A DNA stretch of 33,439 nucleotides from Eubacteriales Family XIII. Incertae Sedis bacterium (GTDB taxonomy: Bacteria > Bacillota > Clostridia > Peptostreptococcales > Anaerovoracaceae): the NCBI GenBank assembly GCA_031289235.1, contig JAITPU010000028.1, positions 1-33,439 on the forward strand, written 5' to 3'. Below the pieces are notes generated by a model. It was not told where the DNA came from and ran no database searches. It worked only from the letters and a program-made list of their open reading frames with translations. The position numbers and the translations under genes were made by a program. Position 1 is the first letter of the stretch. Each line of letters starts with the position of its first letter. Shown piece by piece: positions 9,028-16,838 of the stretch.

Positions 9028-9075
9028 ACCCTCACCATTTCCGCTGACACGGCAAATGAACTGCCGCTCGCGTAA
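9028..9075 (-). repeat. Repeated leader hairpin carrying the clpB ribosome site (copy 1)
   Basis: In mRNA sense the leader reads CGCGAGCGGC ... CATTTGCCG ... AGCGGAAATGGTGAG, then GGT and the clpB ATG. A 42-nt core matches the leader of cbiM (18712-18765) at 35 positions. CGGCA and TGCCG form the inner stem, and CGC/GCG an outer stem. The GGTGAG ribosome site follows the hairpin. Confidence 0.6.
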
Positions 9076-9113
9076 ACAATCCTTTCCTTCCTTTCATCAA
9101 AAAAATATATTGC

Positions 9114-9195
9114 TTACTATTCAAACATCGGCGGGGAACCTTTGTCGTCCCCTCCTGAACCGCGCTGACCTGATTCGCGCGGACGCCGCGCGCTC
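9114..9195. repeat. REP-like composite palindromic repeat, copy R1
   Basis: This is the longest copy of a dispersed intergenic repeat. It starts TTACTATTCAAACATCGGCG and forms a first hairpin (GGGGA/TCCCC). It then continues CGCTGACCTGATTCG into a perfect 7-bp hairpin, CGCGCGG-ACG-CCGCGCG, at 9176-9192. It lies between the M50 protease stop and the clpB leader. Related copies are at about 12061, 16083 and 32635. Confidence 0.55.
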
Positions 9196-9204
9196 ATAAG
9201 ACTA

Positions 9205-9924
9205 TTATAATACCGAAAACCAAACCCAGTATATAAAATTGAAAATCGTATTCACGGCGGGTTCCAGTATCCTTCCCGTAACGCCGAATATGATCAGCGC
9301 CATCAGGATCGGGAATCCAAGATCGTATATTCTGTACCAGATTTTTTTATGCCGGAGATCGAATATTTCCGTCACTATATTGAAGCCGTCCAGCGGCGGC
9401 ACGGGCAGCAGGTTAAACACCATCAGCACCAGATTGATCAATATCACGTTCCAAACTATCGTAAACGCGATATTTCCCATATCGGACGTCAAAAAGAGTT
9501 GATCCCGCAAAACTTTCAGAAGGCCGGTGAATATAAACGCGAGGATGAAATTCATGACGATCCCCGCTATGGACACGAAAAAACTGTCCCTCCGCGTGTG
9601 AGAGAAATTCTCCGGATTGATTTGCACAGCCTTTCCCCAGCCGAAACCGATGAAGACCAGCGCAATCAGCCCGACGGGATCTATATGAGCGAAAGGATTG
9701 ATCGTGACCCGGCCCTGCAGCTTCGGAGTAGAATCCCCAAGCAGACTCGCCACTCCCGCGTGCGCGAATTCGTGGAAAGCCAGCCCGATGAATACGCCCG
9801 GTATGATGAGCAGAGTATTAAAAAACCAGTCTCCCGGATTTGAAAAACGCCCGTTTAAAATCGACATCGCCGCCATAATGACAATAAGGATAATCGCCGA
9901 AGGGTTTTTAAAGAATTGCCTCAC
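9205..9924 (-). CDS. M50 (site-2 protease) family membrane metalloprotease
   Basis: This is a 239-residue integral-membrane zinc protease of the S2P/M50 family. HEFAH at 51-55 gives the zinc ligands His51 and His55 and catalytic Glu52. NLLPVPPLDG at 171-180 gives the third ligand, Asp179. INPFAHIDPVG (75-85) is the conserved loop found in small rhomboid-like S2P homologues. About six hydrophobic segments are visible and no PDZ domain, so it is the compact type and not RseP. The start is GTG 9924, overlapping the end of the upstream ATPase gene by 17 bp, which suggests translational coupling. The substrate is unknown. Confidence 0.88.
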   Translation of the reverse strand: MRQFFKNPSAIILIVIMAAMSILNGRFSNPGDWFFNTLLIIPGVFIGLAFHEFAHAGVASLLGDSTPKLQGRVTINPFAHIDPVGLIALVFIGFGWGKAVQINPENFSHTRRDSFFVSIAGIVMNFILAFIFTGLLKVLRDQLFLTSDMGNIAFTIVWNVILINLVLMVFNLLPVPPLDGFNIVTEIFDLRHKKIWYRIYDLGFPILMALIIFGVTGRILEPAVNTIFNFIYWVWFSVL

Positions 9925-11170
9925 TTGCTGTTTTCCCTTTCACGTAATTGATAAACTGCCGCGCGGTACGCCCAGACCTGCCGCCCTGACGGGTCGCCCA
10001 GACGAGCGCCTCGGCTTCGAGCTTGTCCGCGCTCTTTAAGCCTTCCCGCCCCGCGAGACCGCGAACGATTTCCAGATACGCCTGTTTGTCAGGCGCGCCG
10101 AACGTCACGGTCAGGCCGAAACGATCCGCGAGAGAACGCTTTTCCTGAATCCCGTCGTTAAGATTTATATCGTCCTGCCCTTCCCGTTCCTTCCACACTT
10201 CCCTTATGATATTCCTGCGATTCGACGTCGCGCAAATAAGCACATTGTCCGCCTGCCCGCGAACGCTTCCTTCCAGCGCCGATTTAAACGCCTTATAACC
10301 GCGCTCATTTTCCTCAAACGAAAGATCGTCGATAAACACGACGAACTTACATCCGCGCTCTGAAAGCGCAGCCGTGAGCGACGGCAGGTCGCCGATTTCA
10401 TCTCGCGGCAGCGAGACCAACTTCAAATTTCGCTCTTTAAACGCGGTGAGCAGAGCTTTTACGCAGGAAGATTTTCCCGTGCCCCGGTCGCCGTAAAGCA
10501 GCATGTTGTTGTACGGCAGACCGTTTACAAAAAACGCGGTATTTTCGATGATCTTTTCCTTTTGCGGCGCATATCCGATCAACTGACTGAAACTAACCGC
10601 GTCATAGCGCGCGACGCCGTCCAATTTCCCGTTCCATACGAAAGCATCGTACTTTTCAATGACGCCGCTTCCATAGCGCTCATAATAGGAAAAAAGAGCG
10701 TCAGCCTCAGATCCGTCCTCAATCAAAAGGCAATCCCGCAACAGCGCTCTTTTCGCGGATACTTCGGAACTTCCTTTCCACACGGCGACACAGGAAGCCG
10801 GGCCGCCGAAAAATTCGGAGACAGCCGTCCAGTTCCACAAACAAATTTTCCGTATCAGAGGAAGCTCCAAAGCCGCCAGCGCCGTCAACCGCGGTTCTTT
10901 TTTGCCGCGTTCGGCGGAAAGGCTGAACGGATTTTCACTGGCGGCGACCAAGGCGGCTATATAATTCTGCCACAACGCGCCGCTTGCCGCCGCCAACTCG
11001 TCTCCGGCGGCAAGCAAGGCCCTCTGCACGCCGCAGTATTCCGCTTCAAAACGCGATACGTTTTTCTGATTTTCAAAGGCTTCGAAGATCGTCGCCGCCT
11101 TACGCACGGTTTCATCACCGCGCAAATCGTCGAAAAGTATGAATTGTTCAAGGAAACTTTTTTTATTCAA
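9908..11170 (-). CDS. DUF815-family AAA+ ATPase
   Basis: This is a 420-residue predicted ATPase. The N-terminal half (about 1-200) has no recognised motif. The C-terminal half is an AAA+ module with Walker A GDRGTGKSS at about 229-237 and Walker B KFVVFIDDLSFE near 275-286. A sensor-1-like Asn lies in ICATSNRRNI, and there is an arginine-rich C-terminus (GGRSGRTARQF). This matches the DUF815 family, whose cellular role is not established. The start is TTG 11170, preceded by GGAGAAGG. The stop overlaps the M50 protease start, so the two products may act together, but that is inferred from position only. Confidence 0.85.
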   Translation of the reverse strand: MNKKSFLEQFILFDDLRGDETVRKAATIFEAFENQKNVSRFEAEYCGVQRALLAAGDELAAASGALWQNYIAALVAASENPFSLSAERGKKEPRLTALAALELPLIRKICLWNWTAVSEFFGGPASCVAVWKGSSEVSAKRALLRDCLLIEDGSEADALFSYYERYGSGVIEKYDAFVWNGKLDGVARYDAVSFSQLIGYAPQKEKIIENTAFFVNGLPYNNMLLYGDRGTGKSSCVKALLTAFKERNLKLVSLPRDEIGDLPSLTAALSERGCKFVVFIDDLSFEENERGYKAFKSALEGSVRGQADNVLICATSNRRNIIREVWKEREGQDDINLNDGIQEKRSLADRFGLTVTFGAPDKQAYLEIVRGLAGREGLKSADKLEAEALVWATRQGGRSGRTARQFINYVKGKTASEAIL

Positions 11171-11193
11171 AGCCTTCTCCGTTCGTCCATGTT

Positions 11194-11221
11194 AAAAAAG
11201 ACGCCTCACGCAGCGTCCTTT
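11194..11221 (-). terminator. Rho-independent terminator upstream of the DUF815 gene
   Basis: On the minus strand, GACGC and GCGTC (11213-11217 and 11200-11204) pair across an 8-nt loop and are followed by six T (11199-11194). It would end transcripts coming from the CYTH gene. That makes the DUF815-M50 pair a separate transcript or one dependent on read-through. Confidence 0.7.
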
Positions 11222-11238
11222 TACGCACAATTTTTATC

Positions 11239-11303
11239 GCCCCACCAACTAAAAAAGGTCGAGGATTTATTTCGTCAGGCCGTGAACTTTTAGCCGGCTA
11301 AAA
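11239..11303. repeat. Short intergenic repeat D, copy 1, with terminal palindrome
   Basis: CCACCAACTAAA ... AAAGGTCGAGGA, then TTTATTTCGTCAGGC (11239-11280), matches a second copy at 13314-13353 apart from a roughly 10-bp length difference. A perfect 16-bp palindrome TTTTAGCCGGCTAAAA follows at 11288-11303. The block lies between the CYTH stop and the terminator at 11194-11221. Confidence 0.5.
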
Positions 11304-11320
11304 AATGACAGCGACAAATT

Positions 11321-11950
11321 TTACGCGCCGTTTTCTTTGAGAAGCTGCAATCCGCGCTCGTATTTCGTCCTGCTTTCCGGCGCAAGCGAATACTGTCCGG
11401 CAAGCTTTTCGCCTATCTGCAAAAGCGCGGCTTGTTCACCTGAAAACAGCTCTATTTCCAACTCGCGTATCGGAAGATTTCCAAAATCTGTCACGATTTC
11501 CCCTTCGTCTACGGATACCTCGCAGATGCAGCCGCCGGTATCGACGCGCACCCTGCTCCGCAAAAAATTCGTTTCGAACACGCTGTGCAGTTTACTGTCC
11601 TCCAAAAGCTCTAACAATGTTTTCCCCGCGCCGCTTTCCCTGAATATAGCCGGATCAGGCTGTATAAAACACGTTTCGTCGTCTATTGGGACGTTGATCT
11701 CTTCCCGGGTGTGCAGGCCGCCGACTTCAGAACCGTTCCATTTCAGCGACGCGACGATCCTGTTTCCTTCCATCCTGACGCGAAACGCGACGTCGCTGCG
11801 CAACAGACGGCGGTCGTCCGTGTCAAAATACGCCGCCTTCATATAGATCCTTTCCCTCGAATCCTTTTCTTCTATGCTTCTGATATATTCGTCCTCCCAA
11901 ATAAGGGCGGCGGCCTCGGCGCTGACGCCGTATTTGAGCTCTATTTCCAT
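11321..11950 (-). CDS. CYTH-domain protein (triphosphate tunnel metalloenzyme family)
   Basis: The likely product is a 209-residue protein starting at ATG 11950 (MEIELKYG), preceded by AAGGGA. A longer frame upstream adds a non-conserved extension and was not used. The N-terminal ExExK motif (Glu2, Glu4, Lys6) defines the CYTH superfamily. Further charged tunnel residues are seen in FRVRMEGNRIVASLKW, LEIELFSG and the C-terminal SRTKYERG. Family members are class IV adenylate cyclases, thiamine triphosphatases or inorganic triphosphatases. No CHAD domain is attached. Triphosphatase is the most common activity of stand-alone bacterial members, but the substrate is not readable here. Confidence 0.88.
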   Translation of the reverse strand: MEIELKYGVSAEAAALIWEDEYIRSIEEKDSRERIYMKAAYFDTDDRRLLRSDVAFRVRMEGNRIVASLKWNGSEVGGLHTREEINVPIDDETCFIQPDPAIFRESGAGKTLLELLEDSKLHSVFETNFLRSRVRVDTGGCICEVSVDEGEIVTDFGNLPIRELEIELFSGEQAALLQIGEKLAGQYSLAPESRTKYERGLQLLKENGA

Positions 11951-12060
11951 GCTTTGATTTCCCTTGCAGACCAGCTTGTATTTTGCGGCGGCGCTGAAAA
12001 CAAAGGATCTTTCAGCGGCTTTTATTTTACCATGGAAATGACAGTAATGCAACTGCCATC

Positions 12061-12115
12061 TCTTCCGGAACCGCGCCGACGCGCTTCGTGCGGGCGCTCC
12101 GCTCGTATGCCCGCA
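12061..12115. repeat. REP-like composite repeat, copy R2
   Basis: TCCGGAACCGCGCCGACGCG, then CTTCGTGCGGGC, matches copies R1 and R3. GCGGGC pairs with GCCCGC across a 13-nt loop (about 12089-12114). It lies in the 240-bp gap between the CYTH start (11950) and the PfoR-like gene stop. Nothing else was recognised in that gap. Confidence 0.5.
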
Positions 12116-12190
12116 ATATTACTCCGGGGAAGACAGAGACCTCCTGCTCGCTTACATGTATACCTTTGAACTTCAAGGTCAAAAATTTCT

Positions 12191-13252
12191 CTATACTTCC
12201 AAGTAATAATCCTTGTCTTCGATTTTTTTCAACCGCTTCATCGCGGCGTTTATAAGAAGCGCCAAAACCGCAGGCAGCACAAAATGGAGCAAAAGCACGG
12301 AAAGCAGAACGAACGGGGTAAAGCCCATCGAAGTAAAGGTTCCGATCTGCCCTACGAGTCCCGACGATCCCATACCCGCCCCGGCGGGTATGTTGGTCAT
12401 ACCGAACACAATAGTAGATAGCGGCCCAAGAATCGCCGCTGTCAGCGTCGGGGGCACCAATATCCACGATTTGCGGATTATGTTAGGAACCTGCAGCATG
12501 GAAGTGCCTAAGCCCTGCGCGAATGAGCCGCCTATGCCGTTAGCCTTATAACTGATCACGGCGAAACCTATCATCTGAGCGCAGCACCCAACAGTGGCCG
12601 CGCCCGCCGCCAAACCTGAGAGGTCTATCATGATGCATATCGCGGCGCTGGAGACCGGAGCGGTTAAAAGCAGGCCTACGATTACGGAAACGGTAATGCC
12701 CATGAGAAACGGCTTCAGTTCCGTCGCGTTCATGATCAGCTGCCCAAACTCTTTCAGCAGAGCGTCTAAGGCGGGGCCGAACAGCTTCGCCACGACACAG
12801 CCCATGATGACCGTGAGCGCCGGCGTGACTATAATATCCACCTTAGTTTCCTTCGAAACAGCCTTTCCGAACTCCGCGCCGACAGCCGCGGCGAGAAAAG
12901 CGCCCGCCGGTCCGCCGGCCAACGCTCCAAAGCCGCCTGTCGCGACGCTGGCGAAGATCACCAAAGGCGGCGCTTTAAGACCGAAGGCCACCGCCGCTCC
13001 GACGGCCGGTCCCATCATGCTCATGATAAAACCGCCTGTTTCCGCCATAAACGCGAATACGAGGTTGTCCCCAAAAAGGATCGCCGCCTGCTCCCCGACA
13101 GTCCGTATTATCAGCCCGATTATGAGAGAGGAGAACAGTCCAAGCGCCATTGAGGAAAGCGCGTCGTAAAGGTAACGTTTATCCGAAAATTCTATATCTT
13201 TCCGTTTTAAAAAATTTAAAAAACCATTTACTAAATCCTTAATTTTCCCCAT
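12191..13252 (-). CDS. PfoR/PTS_EIIC_2-family membrane protein
   Basis: This is a polytopic membrane protein of about 353 residues. Start ATG 13252 is preferred over an ATG 87 bp upstream because GAAAGG lies 6 nt before it. It has about nine hydrophobic segments rich in Gly and Ala, for example SVATGGFGALAGGPAGAFLA and a PVSSAAICIMIDLSGLAAGA segment. This fits the PTS_EIIC_2/PfoR family, described either as regulators of perfringolysin production or as PTS IIC-like carriers. No IIA, IIB, HPr or enzyme I gene is nearby, so phosphotransferase transport is unproven. It lies downstream of preA in the same direction, separated by 140 bp containing a repeat. Confidence 0.75.
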   Translation of the reverse strand: MGKIKDLVNGFLNFLKRKDIEFSDKRYLYDALSSMALGLFSSLIIGLIIRTVGEQAAILFGDNLVFAFMAETGGFIMSMMGPAVGAAVAFGLKAPPLVIFASVATGGFGALAGGPAGAFLAAAVGAEFGKAVSKETKVDIIVTPALTVIMGCVVAKLFGPALDALLKEFGQLIMNATELKPFLMGITVSVIVGLLLTAPVSSAAICIMIDLSGLAAGAATVGCCAQMIGFAVISYKANGIGGSFAQGLGTSMLQVPNIIRKSWILVPPTLTAAILGPLSTIVFGMTNIPAGAGMGSSGLVGQIGTFTSMGFTPFVLLSVLLLHFVLPAVLALLINAAMKRLKKIEDKDYYLEV

Positions 13253-13313
13253 TTTGTGCCTTTCATGCATTTCAATTTTACTTTTTGCCCATAGCATTGA
13301 CCCGGCGCTTATT

Positions 13314-13353
13314 GCTCCGCCAACTAAACACCGGAACAAAAGGGCAGGGATTT
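13314..13353. repeat. Short intergenic repeat D, copy 2
   Basis: CCGCCAACTAAACACCGGAA, then CAAAAGGGCAGGGATTTTTCG and TCAGGC, aligns with 11239-11280. The two share CCRCCAACTAAA at one end and TTTCGTCAGGC at the other. It lies between the preA stop and the PfoR-like start. Confidence 0.5.
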
Positions 13354-13392
13354 TTCGTCAGGCGCGGCGCAGGTTCCGCAACAAGCGAAGTT

Positions 13393-14646
13393 TTATTCGT
13401 AATGACGCTTTATGACGACATCGCCGGCTCTACGGCCTTCCTTGAACTTGATTTCTCCCGGCAATATGCATTCCTGCACCGGGCATACGTTCAGACAGAG
13501 GTGGCAGCCCACGCAATTGTCGTTGAGCTTGGGCCGTCTTCTTTCCTCATCCCAATCAATGGCTTGGTGAGCGCCGTCATAGCAGGAGATGTAGCACCTT
13601 CCACAACCGATGCACCTGTCTTCGTCGAATGAAGGCAGCACCTTAAAATCACGATTGAGATCTTCCGCCGGAATGATGTTGGACAGCGCCCCGCCGACCA
13701 GTTCGTCCACGGAACTCACGCCTTTTTCATCCATGAAGTGGGAAAACCCGCTGATCATATCCTCGACTATGCGGTAGCCGTACTGCATTATGCCCGTGGT
13801 TACTTGTATGTTCCTCGCGCCCAATAAGACGAATTCCAGCGCGTCCTGCCACGTTTCGACGCCGCCTATGCCGGAAAACTCCACACCTTTCAGCTTTTCG
13901 TCCTTTGCCATCTGAGCGATGAATCTGAGAGCGATGGGCTTCACCGCCGCGCCGGAATAGCCGGATATTGAGGACTTGCCGTCGACAACAGGCATTGACG
14001 TAAGGTTTTCAAGGTCTATGTTCGTAATGGATTTGATAGTGTTTATAGCGGAAATGCCGGCTGCGCCGCCTTCGGCCGCCGCCCTCGCGGGAATTTCCAT
14101 GCTGGTGATGTTCGGCGTCATCTTAGCTATGAACGGGAGTTTAGTAACTTCCGTCACCGCTTTGCTGTATCGCCGCACCAAGTCCGGCGAAGATCCCACG
14201 TCCGAACCCATGGCGTGGTTGCTCATCTGAGGGCAGGAAAAGTTGCCTTCTATCATATCGGCGCCCGCCTGTTCCGCCATTTTTGCTAATTTTTTCCATT
14301 CATCGTCGTCGCTGCCCATTATAGAAGCGACCATGAGCTTATCGGGATAATCTCTTTTCAGCCTCGCGATATTTTCAAAGTTGAGTTCCGTCGGTTTGTC
14401 GGAAATCTGTTCCATATTCTTAAACCCGACCCAGCGAAGCCCCTCTTTGCTGTTATTGTCAAATCTCGGCGAGCATTCGTCCGCCACAAAAATTCCGACA
14501 GTCTTGTAAAACACCCCGCCCCATCCGGCTTCGAAACTCTTTGCGACCATTTCGTAGCAGCTGCCGACGGGAGATGAGGAAAGGAAGAACGGGTTTTCGC
14601 ATTTCAAGCCCAGATAGTTTATCGATAAATCTTTCTTTACTGCCAT
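13393..14646 (-). CDS. preA: NAD-dependent dihydropyrimidine dehydrogenase, PreA subunit
   Basis: This is the catalytic subunit that reduces uracil or thymine to the 5,6-dihydro form, or the reverse, in the cytosol with PreT. Its 417 residues form an FMN TIM barrel (about 1-320) with the active-site cysteine at 138 (GNFSCPQM). A C-terminal ferredoxin domain follows. Two [4Fe-4S] motifs are complete: Cys345, 348, 351 and 355 (CIGCGRCYISC) and Cys378, 381, 384 and 388 (CVGCHLCLNVC). A GGGGTGAG site precedes ATG 14646. It begins 17 bp after the preT stop, so the subunits are made from one message. Dihydroorotate dehydrogenase is excluded by the two-cluster tail. Confidence 0.94.
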   Translation of the reverse strand: MAVKKDLSINYLGLKCENPFFLSSSPVGSCYEMVAKSFEAGWGGVFYKTVGIFVADECSPRFDNNSKEGLRWVGFKNMEQISDKPTELNFENIARLKRDYPDKLMVASIMGSDDDEWKKLAKMAEQAGADMIEGNFSCPQMSNHAMGSDVGSSPDLVRRYSKAVTEVTKLPFIAKMTPNITSMEIPARAAAEGGAAGISAINTIKSITNIDLENLTSMPVVDGKSSISGYSGAAVKPIALRFIAQMAKDEKLKGVEFSGIGGVETWQDALEFVLLGARNIQVTTGIMQYGYRIVEDMISGFSHFMDEKGVSSVDELVGGALSNIIPAEDLNRDFKVLPSFDEDRCIGCGRCYISCYDGAHQAIDWDEERRRPKLNDNCVGCHLCLNVCPVQECILPGEIKFKEGRRAGDVVIKRHYE

Positions 14647-14663
14647 TTTATCTCACCCCTTCC

Positions 14664-15935
14664 TTATTTGCCGAGAAACGACATCATATCGAAAGCCGCG
14701 CCTTTTCCCGCCGCAACCGCTTCCACTGCCGTTTTCCCGTTGTTCACGATATCTCCGGCTGCGAACACAGCTTCAGCGTCGGTCGTTCCGTTGCGGGACG
14801 TCATGATAGTACCTTTTTCGGTTAATTTAACGCCGGTCAGCCAACTCATATCCTCGGGATCCTGCCCGATGGCGAACACGACGGCGTCCGCGGCGACTTT
14901 CGCTTCGGATTTTCCGTCCCTGCCTCTGAACGACACGTATTCCACCCTGCCGGTTCCGCTGATCTCAGACGGAGCGAAGTTCGTCGCGACAGTGATTCCT
15001 ATGGAAATCGCATACCGGATTTCATCCATATTCGCGGGCGCTTCTTCCAAAGTTCTCCTGTAATAAATCACGACTTGTTCCGCCCCGGCAAGCTTCGCGG
15101 TCACAGCGCTGTCGACGGCTACATCGCCGCCGCCCACGACGACGACGCTCTTGCCCTTTATCTCGGGAACACCTCCTGCTTCTCTCGCTTTTTTCAGAAA
15201 ATCGACAGCGGTAAAAACTCCGTTCAAATCGGATCCCGGGATGTCGGGCCTCTTGGCGCGCCATAATCCGGCGCCGACAAAGAAGGCTTTGAATCCTTTC
15301 TTTCTCAGATCATCCAAACTCACGTCCCTGCCGACTTTTTTGCCGAATTCAAATTTGATTCCGAGACCGGCCGTCATCGCGACGTCGTGATCCACCACAC
15401 GCTGAGGAAGTCTCGCGGGTAGGACGCCGTATGTCAGCATTCCTCCCGCTTTTTCCTCTTTTTCGAATATGGTGACCAGATAGCCCGCCTTAGCCAATTC
15501 CGCGGCGCAGGCAAGAGAAGCCGGACCCGCGCCTATACAGGCGACCTTCACGCCGTTCGTCCTTTCCGGAGCTTTCAGCGTCCGCATCCCGAACGCCTCT
15601 TCCTGTTCGACGGCGTACCTTTGCAGCCTGCCGATTTCGATCGGCCTGTCGATGCCGCACCGGCTGCACTCTTCCTCACAAAGCCTGTCATACGGGCAGA
15701 TCCTCGCGCATGATCCTCCCAGCACGTTATTTTCACGGATTGTTTCGGCCGCACCCTTAGTGTTTCTGAAACGGATAGAGCGAATGAATTTTGCCGGATC
15801 TGTTCCCGCGGGACAGCCTTGGCTGCACGGCGCGTCATGGCAAAGCAGACAGCGCGCGGCCTCCTCTATAGCCGTACGGTGTGTAAATCCCGCGACAGCT
15901 TCCGAAGAATAGTCACTTTTGAACACTTTACTCAT
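14664..15935 (-). CDS. preT: NAD-dependent dihydropyrimidine dehydrogenase, PreT subunit
   Basis: This is the FAD/NAD(P)H-binding electron-input subunit, paired with PreA. Its 423 residues begin with a cysteine-rich Fe-S domain like that of glutamate synthase beta (Cys29, 32, 37, 41, then Cys76, 80, 86, 90, 93). An FAD-binding Rossmann motif, IGAGPASLACA, lies at about 134-144. The nucleotide-binding motif VVVVGGGDVAVDSA at about 264-277 and the FAD-closing motif VFAAGDIV near the C-terminus complete the fold. The closest alternative is a stand-alone GltD-type oxidoreductase. The directly following preA settles it. Substrate flow would connect to the dihydropyrimidinase at 2169-3563. Confidence 0.93.
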   Translation of the reverse strand: MSKVFKSDYSSEAVAGFTHRTAIEEAARCLLCHDAPCSQGCPAGTDPAKFIRSIRFRNTKGAAETIRENNVLGGSCARICPYDRLCEEECSRCGIDRPIEIGRLQRYAVEQEEAFGMRTLKAPERTNGVKVACIGAGPASLACAAELAKAGYLVTIFEKEEKAGGMLTYGVLPARLPQRVVDHDVAMTAGLGIKFEFGKKVGRDVSLDDLRKKGFKAFFVGAGLWRAKRPDIPGSDLNGVFTAVDFLKKAREAGGVPEIKGKSVVVVGGGDVAVDSAVTAKLAGAEQVVIYYRRTLEEAPANMDEIRYAISIGITVATNFAPSEISGTGRVEYVSFRGRDGKSEAKVAADAVVFAIGQDPEDMSWLTGVKLTEKGTIMTSRNGTTDAEAVFAAGDIVNNGKTAVEAVAAGKGAAFDMMSFLGK

Positions 15936-16022
15936 TCGACCTTACCCTCCCGCCTGCTCGACTTTTACGCCGTCAAATAATCCGGAAAACCGTGAACCTC
16001 TAATCTGATTTTCCCTTTCTTT

Positions 16023-16057
16023 ATTATACATTATATCAATTAAATCACAAAAGTAAA
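16023..16057 (-). promoter_or_regulatory. Candidate overlapping promoters for preT-preA
   Basis: On the minus strand two TATAAT hexamers lie 7 bp apart (16030-16035 and 16023-16028). TTTACT (16052-16057) is 16 bp before the first, and TTGTGA (16045-16050) is 16 bp before the second. The surrounding DNA is AT-rich. The start codon is about 90 bp downstream. Confidence 0.55.
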
Positions 16058-16082
16058 TATAAAGAACCGCCGCTTCTCCAAG

Positions 16083-16154
16083 TTAGTTAATCGGCGGGGG
16101 TTGCTGTAATCCCCGCTGACGCGCTTCATGCGGGCGCGGCGCTCAAAGCCCGCA
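16083..16154. repeat. REP-like composite repeat, copy R3
   Basis: TTAGTTAATCGGCGGGG opens the copy. GCGGGG pairs with CCCCGC, then CGCTGACGCGCTTCATGCGG leads into a second hairpin, GCGGGC/GCCCGC. The right end overlaps the last codons and stop of cbiO (stop at 16143). The repeat therefore lies at the 3' end of the cobalt transporter operon. Confidence 0.55.
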
Positions 16155-16838
16155 GGCCTCCATTAGCCCCGCGTCCTCCAACAATTCAACGCTGCCGTCG
16201 GCGAAAACTTTTCCATTTTTCAGCATTATGACGCGATCGCAAACAGCCGACGCAAAAGAGAGGTCGTGCGTCGCGACGCATTTCACGGGCGACAGTCCAT
16301 TCATCAAATCTATCAGCGTCCGTTTTGCCTTCGGGTCGAGAAAGGCCGCGGGTTCGTCGAACAGCATGACCGGCGGCTGCATGACCAAAACGGTGGCTAT
16401 CGCGGCGATCCGCTTTTCGCCTCCCGAAAGTTTCAGCGGGGAACGCTCACCGATATGAGCGATGCCCAATCGCCGCAGGGTTTCATCCGTCAGGCGCTTG
16501 GCCTCATCTTTCGAAAATCCGAAATTAAGCGGTCCGAAAGCCACATCGTCACATACGCGCGGCATGAACAACTGATCGTCCGGATTTTGAAAAACCAAGC
16601 CGACGCTGCGCCCTATCCGGCGCGCTGTTTTCGCGTCCAGTTTTACTCCCTCTATTTTTATTACACCTTCCGCCGCCTCCAATACGCCTGCCAGCGCCAG
16701 CAGAAGCGATGTTTTCCCCGCGCCGTTCGCCCCGATCAACGCGACGCTCTCTCCTCTTTCGACGGAAAGGCTGATTCCGTCGATCGCCTTCGTCCCGTCA
16801 GGATAAACCACGGCAAGGTCTTCGATTTCAATTATCAC
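16143..16838 (-). CDS. cbiO: Cobalt/nickel ECF transporter ATPase CbiO
   Basis: This is the energy-coupling ATPase of a group I ECF importer for Co2+ (or Ni2+). It has 231 residues. Walker A GANGAGKT is at 36-43, the Q-loop Gln at 84 is in VFQNPDDQLF (typical of ECF ATPases), the signature LSGGE is at 137-141, Walker B VMLFDE is at 157-162, and the switch His is at 191. Its start overlaps the cbiQ stop by 4 bp, so it is translationally coupled. Only one ATPase gene is present, so it would act as a homodimer. Confidence 0.93.
   Translation of the reverse strand: MIIEIEDLAVVYPDGTKAIDGISLSVERGESVALIGANGAGKTSLLLALAGVLEAAEGVIKIEGVKLDAKTARRIGRSVGLVFQNPDDQLFMPRVCDDVAFGPLNFGFSKDEAKRLTDETLRRLGIAHIGERSPLKLSGGEKRIAAIATVLVMQPPVMLFDEPAAFLDPKAKRTLIDLMNGLSPVKCVATHDLSFASAVCDRVIMLKNGKVFADGSVELLEDAGLMEACGL

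Noticed and set aside
12191..13339. Longer start for the PfoR-like gene at 13339
   Set aside because: The extra 29 residues are not hydrophobic or conserved-looking, and the downstream ATG at 13252 has a good GAAAGG site. The longer frame also runs into repeat D.
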